Below the pieces are notes generated by a model. The model was not told where the DNA came from. It did not search any database and saw nothing but the letters and a program-made list of their open reading frames with translations. 64,000 bases of DNA from Paenibacillus odorifer (lineage in GTDB: Bacteria > Bacillota > Bacilli > Paenibacillales > Paenibacillaceae). The translations under genes and the position numbers were made by a program. Each line of letters starts with the position of its first letter. Position 1 is the stretch's first letter. The stretch lies in contig NZ_CP009428.1 of the NCBI RefSeq assembly GCF_000758725.1, forward strand, positions 4,278,001 through 4,342,000, in the 5' to 3' direction. Below are positions 7,762-16,498 of the stretch, piece by piece.

Positions 7762-7866
7762 AATATCTACCTCCCAATAAAAATGGTATATAAACTTTAA
7801 TCTTATAATTTAAGACTTTTTTAGTTTACCATATTTTTAAAATGTACTCTCTAAAAACTTTGATCG

Positions 7867-8475
7867 CTACATCCATTGATACATCATAAAAATGGAGGAA
7901 ATCAGATTAGTCAGCCCGTGCAGGACCCAACCTGGAATGATCGAACCGCCGGATAACTTCTCATTCAATATTCCGATACTCCAACCCACAAGACCCGTAA
8001 GAAGCATTACAACAGCAGAATTCAAAAATCCGGCACTACTGTATAACAGCACAGCATGTACGACACCAAATAATAAAGCTTGAGCACAGTTTCCAATTCC
8101 GAATCCGAATTTCGAACTTAACCGTTTTCCAATGAAGCCGCGGAACAGAATCTCTTCGGACAAGCTAGTCTGCAACCAAGAATAAATCAATGCCGGAATC
8201 AAACCTTTAAGACCTGTACCATAAAACTGTGAGCTGGCCAAAGTATTCCTATCCAGCATGTAGATTGCTGTAAGCATTCCCAGACTGGTGAATATAGTCA
8301 TCGTAAGTATAAAACATAGTATGAACTGCTTCCTAGAAATCAATTGGGGTTTCTTCCAGCCAATCCACATGGCAAAGGATGATGTTGTTCTGCTTGTAAA
8401 AAACCAGTATGTATAGGGAATGATGCTGAATAAGATGAGCTGAAGGACTGCACTGATGAGCAATGACAATGTCAA
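7867..8475 (-). CDS. CPBP-family (Abi/CAAX-like) intramembrane protease
   Basis: 202 aa with about six membrane segments. The CPBP catalytic motifs are present: EExxxR in 'LSEEILFRGF', a second motif FxxxH in 'FGVVHAVLL', and a third with HxxxN in 'LHGLTNLI'. Members cleave membrane substrates or act in peptide maturation and immunity. The start is TTG at 8475 with AAGGGAGG 7-8 bases upstream. It follows an AgrC/AgrA-like pair on the same strand with a 110-base gap. CPBP proteases frequently neighbour peptide-pheromone and bacteriocin loci, so a link to that signalling pair is possible but not proven. Confidence 0.85.
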   Translation of the reverse strand: MTLSLLISAVLQLILFSIIPYTYWFFTSRTTSSFAMWIGWKKPQLISRKQFILCFILTMTIFTSLGMLTAIYMLDRNTLASSQFYGTGLKGLIPALIYSWLQTSLSEEILFRGFIGKRLSSKFGFGIGNCAQALLFGVVHAVLLYSSAGFLNSAVVMLLTGLVGWSIGILNEKLSGGSIIPGWVLHGLTNLISSIFMMYQWM

Positions 8476-8585
8476 CGGAATACCCTCCCTTTAATAAGAA
8501 CAGCCTCAATATATCATGGACCGCTGCTTGCCCGCGGGAAGAGACCGTAACTTGCAGGTTAGGTGGAGTAGTTGGTTTCGGATTG

Positions 8586-9908
8586 CTACTCAGGCAGTGG
8601 TAATACCGCCAACATCATGAACTGCCCATTCTCATATCTGAAACTGACGCTTCCTTGAAGCTGTTGAACCGCATACTCAATGCTTTCGATTCCGAACCCT
8701 CTACTCCCAAAGTTCCGCTTGCTGGACAAAAAAGAGCCCTGCCCGTCCTCTGTAAGCAGAGATGCAGGATTCTTTAAAGAAATCACCAATAACCCTTCGG
8801 TATAAATTACTTCCAGCTCAATAACATTCTGCTCTGACTCTGGTAATCTCTGAACCCCTTCAATTGCATTATCTAATGCATTGCCTAGAATAATTGCAAT
8901 ATCAACCTCTTTGCCTGCAAGTGACAGGTCCTGCGGGATGCGAAAATGAGATTGCATTGTAACTTGATGTAGCTCAGCTTTTGCGAATTTCTCATTATAA
9001 ATGGCATCAATAGCGATATTTCCAGAAGAAATAAACTTTTCTCCCGCCTCCTGTGTCGAAGCAACCTCTGCAATATATCGCTTGGCTTCTTCTAAAGCGC
9101 CTTCATCCAGCAGAGAATGAATAAGGATCAGCACATGATTCAGATCATGCCGCAAACGCTGTGCTTCCTGATTATCTTTCAGTTTACTCGTGTAATCCTT
9201 CACTTGCTGCTGAAGCACATGATTATGGAATTCGATCTGCATCCGTTTCATTAACTTTTGATATATAAACATTACAGCCACATTAATTACAAGAATACCA
9301 AGCAGAATGAACACAAAATCAAGCGGAATATTAAAAGGTTTATCACTGGAATATCTCAGATTCACAATAATAATAAGCAAAGAACCCGCCGAAACAAGAT
9401 TCAACACAGCCCAATCCTGATTCGACAATAACGTAGTGGTGTCCACTTTGAATAACCGCAACAATAGCAGACATAACATGATGCTTAGCAAAATAACAAA
9501 TAGGAAAGCAAAAGATAACCACCAAAAATTAGCTTCATTTATTCCACCGGTATTGAGCGGGATATGCTGAATCCCATACCATACCAGCATTTCAATAACA
9601 ACCGTAAACACTGTATAGAAACTGCTAAAGAACAGCTTTTGTAGCACACTGCCGCGGAAATAAACAATAGTAATCAGACTATATACAATCAGGTGAAGGA
9701 TGACCGAATCAACTAGAGATAAGCTAGCAGCAGTAAGCGATTTAACCATATAAAAGATAATAAGACAGCCTATAAATGACTTTTTGCTCCTGTTCAGGAT
9801 TAGAAATTTCTTGAGAAAAATATAAAATGTGACCCCTTGCGGAACATATATAAGGATGAGCATAAATACACCAAAAAAGTAAGGACTAATCTCCCGGATG
9901 AAAGACAT
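8586..9908 (-). CDS. AgrC-like sensor histidine kinase (GHKL ATPase)
   Basis: 440 aa. The N-terminal half has about six or seven membrane helices (residues 10-215). A coiled linker leads to the phosphoacceptor box 'LRHDLNHVLILIHSLL' (His about 254). A GHKL-type ATPase domain with N-box 'LGNALDNAIEG' and a G-box in 'FGSRGFGIES' follows. This is the HPK10/AgrC architecture used for peptide or membrane-stress sensing. Its ATG abuts the stop codon of the response regulator gene, so the two are cotranslated. No AgrB or AgrD gene is seen nearby; the input signal is unknown. Confidence 0.88.
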   Translation of the reverse strand: MSFIREISPYFFGVFMLILIYVPQGVTFYIFLKKFLILNRSKKSFIGCLIIFYMVKSLTAASLSLVDSVILHLIVYSLITIVYFRGSVLQKLFFSSFYTVFTVVIEMLVWYGIQHIPLNTGGINEANFWWLSFAFLFVILLSIMLCLLLLRLFKVDTTTLLSNQDWAVLNLVSAGSLLIIIVNLRYSSDKPFNIPLDFVFILLGILVINVAVMFIYQKLMKRMQIEFHNHVLQQQVKDYTSKLKDNQEAQRLRHDLNHVLILIHSLLDEGALEEAKRYIAEVASTQEAGEKFISSGNIAIDAIYNEKFAKAELHQVTMQSHFRIPQDLSLAGKEVDIAIILGNALDNAIEGVQRLPESEQNVIELEVIYTEGLLVISLKNPASLLTEDGQGSFLSSKRNFGSRGFGIESIEYAVQQLQGSVSFRYENGQFMMLAVLPLPE

Positions 9909-10634
9909 TTATCTTAAGAGCCTCTTTTCTATAAAGGCATGGTATGACCGTAAAGAATCAGAGCTTTTACTGCGGCTGACTGGAAGTTCCACCCCGTTCT
10001 TCAGCTGAATAAGTTCCTTGCTTAAAGAACGAACATGCAGCCAATTTACTAGGAATCCCGTATGTACGCGACAGAAATCATGTGATCCCAGCTGTCCTTC
10101 CAAATCTCCCAGTTTGCCATAATACGAGTAAGTCTCTTGTTCAGTATAAAGGACCAACTTTTTACCTCGTTCTACCGTGATATACATAATATCATCTACC
10201 CTTAAATTATAGCTCATATGATGGATTGAGAATGTCAGCACATTGTTTCTTTGCAAGCATTGCTGAATGGCTTTGACTGTGGCGGTCTGCAGTTCATGTT
10301 CATCAATAGGTTTCAGCAAATAGCGAAAGGGATGAACCGCAAAGCTTCTTCTCATATAACTTGTATGGCTGGTGACATAAATAATTAATACCCTGGCATC
10401 TTTGAGCCGGATCTTCTCTGCAACTTCTATACCGTTATACTCGGGCATCTCCATATCCAGATAAACTATATCGTATGCGGTAGACGTCATTGTCTGAAGC
10501 AGGGTTTGGCCTGATTCATAAATCTCAATAGAGGCGGTCATCCCTTGCAGGCTAGTCATCTGCTTCTTGAGTAATTCTTCCAACCGCGAGGCATCTTGCC
10601 TCTGATCGTCACAGATAGCAATGTTAAGATTCAT
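9909..10634 (-). CDS. LytTR-family response regulator (AgrA-like)
   Basis: 241 aa from the ATG at 10634, which has GGAGGG 10 bases upstream; the frame extends to 10703 without support. The receiver domain begins 'LNIAICDDQ' (acidic pair). The phosphoacceptor Asp is in 'YDIVYLDMEMPEYNG' and Lys in 'RYLLKPI'. The C-terminal LytTR DNA-binding domain (about 135-235) includes 'VERGKKLVLYT' and 'FCRVHTGFLVN'. It is the first gene of the pair with the AgrC-like kinase. LytTR proteins bind paired direct repeats; I did not find an obvious pair within this window. Confidence 0.88.
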   Translation of the reverse strand: MNLNIAICDDQRQDASRLEELLKKQMTSLQGMTASIEIYESGQTLLQTMTSTAYDIVYLDMEMPEYNGIEVAEKIRLKDARVLIIYVTSHTSYMRRSFAVHPFRYLLKPIDEHELQTATVKAIQQCLQRNNVLTFSIHHMSYNLRVDDIMYITVERGKKLVLYTEQETYSYYGKLGDLEGQLGSHDFCRVHTGFLVNWLHVRSLSKELIQLKNGVELPVSRSKSSDSLRSYHAFIEKRLLR

Positions 10635-10701
10635 ATTATGTATCCCTCCAAGTGAACGTAATTCTATCATATTATAATTTGGAAAAATATGAAGAACCGA
10701 C

Positions 10702-10726
10702 AAAAAGCCGATCCTCTCGGACCGGC
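10702..10726 (-). terminator. Terminator of the macrolide-type MFS gene
   Basis: Minus-strand hairpin GCCGGTCC-GAGA-GGATCGGC (one wobble) followed by TTTTTG. It separates the MFS gene from the AgrA-like gene. Confidence 0.75.
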
Positions 10727-10762
10727 CAATAAACTCTTTTCATAGGAAAGTTTTTACCCTAA

Positions 10763-11977
10763 TCAATTCATCGGAATCGCGGACGCCAGCCGCCGAAACT
10801 GGATGAAAATAAACAGAGCGGTCAGCATCACCACAATTCCTGAACCGAGGAACCATAGCTGCACTCCGTATCGATCCACTACAGGTCCTGCCAACAGCAG
10901 TCCAATTGGCGAAGACAACATCATAATGCTGGTCACAAGTGAAATGACACGCCCAAGCATCTCGGGTTCAAAAGAACGCTGGATCATCGCCATGAAGGGA
11001 CCATTGAAGAAGGGTGCCGCACTGCCCATGAAGAACGAGAGAATGGCAAAGATCACAAATGCATTCGGACCAATCAAACCACTGATCACACAGGTAAGAC
11101 CGATGACTAGCAGACCTACGCTCATATAGCTAATGTCGCTCCATTTTGATGAGAACATCGACAATAGCAGACCACCTAAAATCATCCCGATGCTGAACAC
11201 CGCTTCCACCAGGCTGGCACTGTATCCTCCACGGCCAAAATGAGACAAAGTCATATAAGGAAACAGTGTCGCCAGCGGCATAAATGCGATACTAAACACC
11301 GCAGTAGCCCCCGTAATCAACACAATGGGTTTCGCTTGAATGAGTGCGTTCCAACCCAAACGGAATTCTTGAACGAAAGACGGCGCAGCTGTAGCCTGCA
11401 CTTTAGGCTGATGGATCTTCACCATGAACAGCATCAGATTCGCAATCAAAGCCCCGGCCACATCGAGTAGCAATACCGCCCCAAGCGAAGTTGCCGAGTA
11501 AACCGCTATCCCAAGTGCAGGACCAATTACATTCGAGAAAGAGAACACCATCTGCTGCCAGCCCGCGACTCTTGTCAATTCTTCTTCAGGTGCAATCAAC
11601 GGAACAGCCGCCTGAAAAGCCGGGGCATGAAAGGCCGAAGCCGCCGAACGCAAGCTCAGAATGACATACACAAAACCAAGTCCCGGTTCCCCCCACATGA
11701 AATAAATACCTAATATCAGACTGAAAAGCGCTATTGCGCTATCAGCAATAATCATTGTTATTTTACGATTCCAACGATCCAGCCAAACCCCTACGAAAGG
11801 ACCCAAGACCGCTTGCGGCAAAAACGCTGCCAACCCAGCAATCATCAGAACTGCCGCTGACCCTGTCGATTCCGTCAAGTGCCAGATCACCGCGAATTGA
11901 ACCATCGAACTCGTGAGAATCGAGAAAATCTGTCCGCTAAAAATAAGGGCGAAGGCTTTTTTCCATTGTATTTGCAT
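10763..11977 (-). CDS. MFS efflux transporter, macrolide (Mef)-type
   Basis: 404 aa with about 12 membrane segments. It has an MFS motif-A-like loop 'GVWLDRWNRK' and 'PVVDRYG', and the TMS1 pattern 'FSGQIFSILTSSMVQFA' seen in Mef-type exporters. The start ATG at 11977 is fixed by AAGGAG eight bases upstream; an in-frame ATG at 12064 is poorly supported. The 5' leader carries a short frame encoding MTHSIRLW, very like the macrolide-sensing leaders of erm(D)-type genes. This strongly suggests drug-inducible expression and that the pump exports a ribosome-targeting antibiotic. Substrate itself is inferred, not seen. Confidence 0.85.
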   Translation of the reverse strand: MQIQWKKAFALIFSGQIFSILTSSMVQFAVIWHLTESTGSAAVLMIAGLAAFLPQAVLGPFVGVWLDRWNRKITMIIADSAIALFSLILGIYFMWGEPGLGFVYVILSLRSAASAFHAPAFQAAVPLIAPEEELTRVAGWQQMVFSFSNVIGPALGIAVYSATSLGAVLLLDVAGALIANLMLFMVKIHQPKVQATAAPSFVQEFRLGWNALIQAKPIVLITGATAVFSIAFMPLATLFPYMTLSHFGRGGYSASLVEAVFSIGMILGGLLLSMFSSKWSDISYMSVGLLVIGLTCVISGLIGPNAFVIFAILSFFMGSAAPFFNGPFMAMIQRSFEPEMLGRVISLVTSIMMLSSPIGLLLAGPVVDRYGVQLWFLGSGIVVMLTALFIFIQFRRLASAIPMN

Positions 11978-12075
11978 AAGGTCATCTCCTTTGATTAAAA
12001 ACTTAGATAAACTCATTCCATGAGCATAGGCACACTGAAACAGGCACATCACAAATAAACTCATTTCCTTATCTC

Positions 12076-12114
12076 AAAAAAATGAATGAGTCCACTTGTC
12101 TTGCACCACGGACT
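12076..12114 (-). promoter_or_regulatory. Possible attenuator hairpin after the MTHSIRLW leader
   Basis: On the minus strand AGTCC (12114-12110) can pair with GGACT (12093-12089), followed after six bases by seven T (12082-12076). The stem is short and spaced from the T-run, so it is a weak terminator. Downstream, ACTCATTC can instead pair with GAATGAGT just before the pump's ribosome site, so alternative folds exist. Confidence 0.35.
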
Positions 12115-12139
12115 ACCATAAACGAATGGAATGGGTCAC
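12113..12139 (-). CDS. Leader peptide MTHSIRLW of the MFS efflux gene
   Basis: GTG start at 12139, eight codons, TAG stop. AGGAGG (12153-12148) lies 8 bases upstream. The peptide matches the beginning of the erm(D)/erm(K) leader (MTHSMRLR...) as I remember it, and ends in the R-L-aromatic/basic type motif known to stall drug-bound ribosomes. The leader's ribosome site lies in a perfect AGGAG-GTG-CTCCT palindrome, whose CTCCTT half could also pair with the AAGGAG of the pump gene. An extended -10 promoter is directly upstream. This is a textbook layout for macrolide-inducible attenuation. Confidence 0.75.
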   Translation of the reverse strand: MTHSIRLW

Positions 12140-12168
12140 AAGGAGCACCTCCTGAAAAAATTATGTTC

Positions 12169-12177
12169 ATTATAACA
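12169..12177 (-). promoter_or_regulatory. Extended -10 promoter of the leader-MFS transcript
   Basis: TATAAT (12174-12169) preceded by TGT, that is a TGN extended -10 box, about 16 bases before the leader's AGGAGG. No good -35 hexamer is seen 17 bases upstream. Confidence 0.5.
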
Positions 12178-12314
12178 TCGCAACTCCTCCATGAGCCAGT
12201 TCCAATTGATCATTTTGCGAAGAATTTGATCTATCTCTATCTTCCGAATAAATTCCTAAATAAGGGAGAAGATAAAAATCACACTTAACATCTAATTTAT
12301 TTAAGGAGAATTGC

Positions 12315-13895
12315 ATGCGGAAATTTTTTATCGCCAAGACGCCTCCGTCTAATCCTAAGGTGCCCCCTCAAATCGAAGCCGAAAATGAGCTTTCAATGAA
12401 GGATCTTTTTTCCCATGCTATCTCTGCGTCTCTCGAAGACAACTTGCAGATTATTAATGACTGTTTTGCCAATTGCTCAGACCTAAAGGTTATTCCATGG
12501 CATTATGGCCCGGATCTTAAGTATGAAGCCTCATCCGTCTATTTCAATACACTTACTAAGTCTGACCCTACAAATTATTTTAAAGATGTCTTGCAAAATA
12601 TAGTTCCGCATGAGCTGGGGCCCACCTTGGACGTAACCGTTGAAGATGTCATCTCTTATTTTGAAAAAAATGGTGTTTCATCACCGCTGCTTGAATTAAT
12701 GGACAATATCGGTCAAGCCATTAAGGGGATTCTTGATGGGAAAGTTGTCCTTTTCTTTACAGGTTGGCAAAAAGCCGTTGCCTATTATGCCTTTGATGTA
12801 GAACAGCGCCAAACCTCTGAGCCCATTTCAGAGCCTACTGTTCAAGGTCCCCACGTCAGCTTTATAGAAAGCTTAGAGCGTAATATAGGTGTTATTCGTA
12901 GTTTGCTAAAATCTACTAATCTTAAGTTCGAGTTCTTTACCTCTGGTAAGCAGGTTCAAAGAACGTTGTCCTATGGTTATCTGGATGGAGTGGTGAAACC
13001 AGAAGCATTAAATCAATTCAAACAACGTATAGCAAGTATTGATCAGGAAGAAATTCTTGACGTCTCCTATCTCGAAGAGTGGATCGGTGATTCTCTCTAC
13101 TCACCATTTCCACAAGTCCGCTACACAGAACGACCGGATACAGCTATAACAGCTCTGCTAGACGGGAAGATTATTGCTATGGTTAACGGAAGTCCTTCCA
13201 TTCTGATCTGTCCCGGGAATTTCATGGAGTTTTTTACGAATAGCGAAGATTATTACTACCGAACCATTTTTTCATCATTGATAAGATTGATTAGGGTCGC
13301 TGCCTTCATCATCGCCCTGCTGTTACCCAGTACCTATATTGCCTTATCCAACTTCCATTCCGAACTAATTCCCACGGTTCTGCTGCTTGCCATTCTAAAC
13401 ACACGCGAAGGAATCCCCTTTCCGGCTATGGTTGAAGCTTTGATCATGGAGTTTTTCTTTGAGCTTTTGAGAGAGGCGGGCATACGCTTACCCAGACCGA
13501 TTGGATCGGCCGTCAGTATCGTTGGAGCATTGGTCATTGGACAAGCGGCTATTCAATCGCAGATTGCCTCTCCGGTCATGGTCATTGTCGTCGCTTTGAC
13601 GGGCATTGCCTCATTTGCGCTACCTCAATACAATATGGCAATTGCGCTGCGGATTTTACGGTTTCCCTTAATGATTCTCGCGGCAACGTTCGGAGGACTT
13701 GGCATCATGGTCGGTTTTATTCTAATTTACCTCCATCTGGCTACCTTGCGCTCTTTAGGAGAACCGTATTTAGACTCGTTAGCTCCGCTAGATCTCAAAA
13801 GAGTACGTGATTCTATTTTTCTACTTCCGAGAAGACTGCTGCTTCATTCACCACGGAATCGACACCTATATAAAAAGACTTCAGGAAGGAAGTAG
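12315..13895 (+). CDS. Spore germination receptor subunit A (GerAA/GerKA family)
   Basis: 526 aa. The N-terminal hydrophilic region (about 1-310) contains the conserved 'FFTGWQKAVAYYAFD' and 'LLDGKIIAMVNGSP' segments. The membrane region (about 320-490) includes 'STYIALSNFHSELIPT' and 'REGIPFPAMVEALIMEFFFELLREAGIRLP', the signature of the GerA family. It sits in the spore inner membrane as part of a nutrient germinant receptor. The ATG has AAGGAG upstream. First gene of an A-C-D-B operon; expression in the forespore by sigma-G is expected from family knowledge, but I could not identify a convincing sigma-G promoter. Confidence 0.95.
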   Translation: MRKFFIAKTPPSNPKVPPQIEAENELSMKDLFSHAISASLEDNLQIINDCFANCSDLKVIPWHYGPDLKYEASSVYFNTLTKSDPTNYFKDVLQNIVPHELGPTLDVTVEDVISYFEKNGVSSPLLELMDNIGQAIKGILDGKVVLFFTGWQKAVAYYAFDVEQRQTSEPISEPTVQGPHVSFIESLERNIGVIRSLLKSTNLKFEFFTSGKQVQRTLSYGYLDGVVKPEALNQFKQRIASIDQEEILDVSYLEEWIGDSLYSPFPQVRYTERPDTAITALLDGKIIAMVNGSPSILICPGNFMEFFTNSEDYYYRTIFSSLIRLIRVAAFIIALLLPSTYIALSNFHSELIPTVLLLAILNTREGIPFPAMVEALIMEFFFELLREAGIRLPRPIGSAVSIVGALVIGQAAIQSQIASPVMVIVVALTGIASFALPQYNMAIALRILRFPLMILAATFGGLGIMVGFILIYLHLATLRSLGEPYLDSLAPLDLKRVRDSIFLLPRRLLLHSPRNRHLYKKTSGRK

Positions 13896-13900
13896 ATATA

Positions 13901-15070
13901 GTGAAGCGACTTACTACCATACTAATTTCCCTTCTTGTACTCACTCTAACTAGCGGATGCTGGGATAATAAAGAATTGGACGAGTATGGGTATGTGCAGG
14001 CGGTCGCCATTGACCAAAGCGAAGACAATCGGATTGTGATCACGACACATTTCTATAATCCTTCCACCAAAATAGAAATGGGACAAGCAGGGGATCCAGC
14101 GTCGAAGGGAATTAATATTGTTACAAGTGGAGAAACCTTTTTTGAAGCAATAAGGGAGATCCCGGCAAAATTTGGTCGAAAAGCCAAATGGGATCATATG
14201 CGTGTCATATTAATCGGGGAGCAACTAGCCAGAACCTCGAACATCCGGGAGGTGCTTGATTTTTTCTCCAGAGATCAAGAACCGCGTGGTACCGTTCTTC
14301 CTCTCATCGCTGAGCAATCTGCGGCACCATTTTTAGATATCAACCCGTTTATCGAGCAGACCATTGGTCAACAGTATAAGAGAATGGAGACGAGCGGTGC
14401 TCTATATGCCGCAAAAACTTCCAAGATTCCTCTCTATGAGCTGGCTATACAAATGTGTAGCCCCTCCAATACTTCCATCATCCCTTACCTGCATAAGACC
14501 AGTTTGGATCATAAACCATTGATATCTGGGCTGGCTGTAATCCATGACGGGAAAATGATTGACATCCTAAAGGAAAAGGATACAGAAGCATTCATGATGC
14601 TGACGGATAGATATATCTATGGAGTACTAGAATTTCCTTGCCCGGATGAAACCGAAGAACCGCTGCGAAAAAAAGAAACGCTTGAAGTGCTTACCTTCAA
14701 CAGTACGCTTACTCCAACCGTGAAAAATGGTTCTGTATCCGTCGGTGTAAAAATTGCTATTGAAGGGATGATCGGAGAATTACGTTGCTCACATATAAAA
14801 AACAATAAGGACATGAAGCTTTTTGAGCAGCGTGTCATAACTCAGGTTGAACAACAGGTTGAGCATGCAACCAAGTTTTTGAAAACAAAAAAGATCGACG
14901 CACTCGGAATTGGCAATCAGATTTACCGGAAAAATCCGCAGCTGTGGAAACAACTAGAGCCTCAATGGAAGGATACATTCGCCCAGACTCAGTTCGATAT
15001 CAACGTTGATGTCAAAGTGTTAAGCACTGGAATGAACTCAGGTACAATATTCGGAACAAAGGAGAAGTAG
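13901..15070 (+). CDS. Ger(x)C family germination lipoprotein
   Basis: 389 aa with GTG start (AAGGAAG upstream), five bases after the A-subunit stop. Signal peptide with lipobox L-T-S-G-C (Cys 20) followed by WDNKELD, the hallmark of GerC proteins. Three GerC domains follow, with 'WDHMRVILIGEQLA', 'FFSRDQEPRG' and a C-terminal 'IYRKNPQLWKQLEPQW' segment typical of the family. It is anchored on the outer face of the spore inner membrane and is required for receptor function. Confidence 0.95.
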   Translation: MKRLTTILISLLVLTLTSGCWDNKELDEYGYVQAVAIDQSEDNRIVITTHFYNPSTKIEMGQAGDPASKGINIVTSGETFFEAIREIPAKFGRKAKWDHMRVILIGEQLARTSNIREVLDFFSRDQEPRGTVLPLIAEQSAAPFLDINPFIEQTIGQQYKRMETSGALYAAKTSKIPLYELAIQMCSPSNTSIIPYLHKTSLDHKPLISGLAVIHDGKMIDILKEKDTEAFMMLTDRYIYGVLEFPCPDETEEPLRKKETLEVLTFNSTLTPTVKNGSVSVGVKIAIEGMIGELRCSHIKNNKDMKLFEQRVITQVEQQVEHATKFLKTKKIDALGIGNQIYRKNPQLWKQLEPQWKDTFAQTQFDINVDVKVLSTGMNSGTIFGTKEK

Positions 15071-15072
15071 CT

Positions 15073-15315
15073 ATGGTGGGAAAAATAATCTGCGTCCTCT
15101 TATTAGCTTCCGCTATGCTAGCCCATGACATTCCAAGGTTTAGGCAAGCCTCCATCCGCGATCGAGTAGTTTATGGAGTATTATTACTACCCGTACTTTA
15201 TCTCGGATTTATCTTTATTGCAGCTAAGCCATGGCCCAATTTAGACTCCATCTTCAATTTACTTACGGCTCCAGCTGAGCACATCGTCCATTGGATCAAC
15301 CCAACCATTTCATAA
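15073..15315 (+). CDS. Small two-helix membrane protein, germinant receptor D-subunit type
   Basis: 80 aa with two hydrophobic helices (about 4-20 and 33-52) separated by a basic turn 'DIPRFRQASIRDR'. It starts two bases after the GerC stop and ends 23 bases before the permease start. Small two-helix 'D subunits' of about 75 aa are known in several Bacillus germinant receptor operons, where they modulate receptor activity. Size, topology and position fit; sequence identity to a named D protein was not checked. Confidence 0.75.
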   Translation: MVGKIICVLLLASAMLAHDIPRFRQASIRDRVVYGVLLLPVLYLGFIFIAAKPWPNLDSIFNLLTAPAEHIVHWINPTIS

Positions 15316-15338
15316 GCTTAAAGAATGAGGAGGAACGT

Positions 15339-16445
15339 ATGAATAAGCAAGAACGTGTTAGCTCGATCCAAATGTCCATGCTGTTTCTCTTCTTTATGAC
15401 CGGTTCCTCAATCGTCATCGTCCCTGCATCATTAACTAACTTTGCCGGCAACGGAGCCTGGATATCCCTCTTAATCGCCTCGGCCATAGGAATGCTTCTG
15501 CTTTCCGGCATTCTATATTTGAACCGACGAGCGCCAGATCTTTCGCTTGTGGAACAAAGCCGCTCCGTACTTGGAAACGGACTGACCCTTGTCCTCCTAA
15601 TTCCTTTCACTTGTGTGCTGTTTTGGAATGTCGCAGGAATTGTAATTGAGATCGGAACCTTTTTCAAAAGTACGATGTTAAAAGAAACGCCCACTTACGC
15701 GGTAAACACCATGTTTTTTATAACGATTGCGATGACAGCTCTAGCTGGAATCGAAGTGATTGCCCGTATGGCAGCCGTCCTAATGTCACTAATGTTCGGA
15801 TTTATCATCTTAGTCTGGATACTCGTAGCAGGGTTGTATCATCCCGAATACCTACTGCCCATCATGCCTGATGGATTTAGGCCTATCCTAAGCGCTGCAT
15901 ATGTAGTCTATGGCTTTCCCTATTCCGAGCTTATCGTTTTTTCGATGATTTTACCGTTCGTGCGTAAAGAAGACAATTCTAAACTGGGAAAACAAATGTA
16001 TCTTGCACTCATCATCAATGCCCTGACGTTAATTGCTTCTGTCATTAGCAGTATTATGGTACTGGGACCACTGTCCGGCAGCTTAAAATATTCATTATAT
16101 CAGTTGGCGAGACTCATTTATTTTCAGGAAACCATTGAAAGAATCGAATCCGTGATTGGTTTTTCACTCATTATCGGCTTCTATTTCAAGGCTTCTATCC
16201 TGCTGCTTATTCTTATTAAAGTACTAAAGGAGCTTCTGAGATTGAAGGATGAACGTTTAATTGTTTTCCCTCTTGCTTTTGTTTGCCTGCTGTTATCTGT
16301 AACGACTTACACACAAGAGTCTGAGCTTGAGGAAATCGTGAATATTACATGGCCCTTGATCACTAACCTAGCTTACACCCTGCCATTTCTTCTGATTCTA
16401 TTGGTCACTTTCATTCGTTATCATATAAAAAAACACAAAAAATAA
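15339..16445 (+). CDS. Spore germination permease subunit B (GerAB/GerKB family, APC superfamily)
   Basis: 368 aa from the ATG at 15339, preceded by GAGGAGG; the frame begins at 15291, overlapping the previous gene, without need. Ten membrane segments are visible. The N-terminus 'SSIQMSMLFLFFMTGSSIVIVPA' is the conserved TM1 of endospore germination permeases, which belong to the amino acid-polyamine-organocation superfamily and bind the germinant. Last gene of the A-C-D-B operon. Confidence 0.95.
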   Translation: MNKQERVSSIQMSMLFLFFMTGSSIVIVPASLTNFAGNGAWISLLIASAIGMLLLSGILYLNRRAPDLSLVEQSRSVLGNGLTLVLLIPFTCVLFWNVAGIVIEIGTFFKSTMLKETPTYAVNTMFFITIAMTALAGIEVIARMAAVLMSLMFGFIILVWILVAGLYHPEYLLPIMPDGFRPILSAAYVVYGFPYSELIVFSMILPFVRKEDNSKLGKQMYLALIINALTLIASVISSIMVLGPLSGSLKYSLYQLARLIYFQETIERIESVIGFSLIIGFYFKASILLLILIKVLKELLRLKDERLIVFPLAFVCLLLSVTTYTQESELEEIVNITWPLITNLAYTLPFLLILLVTFIRYHIKKHKK

Positions 16446-16498
16446 CCCGTTCTATACGGATTCAATATCCCCTATCTCATTTTGCAGACTTCAGAAAA

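Noticed and set aside
12082..12288. Plus-strand 68-codon frame in the MFS leader region
   Set aside because: No ribosome site, and it lies antisense to the leader peptide and promoter of the MFS pump, which explain the region better.
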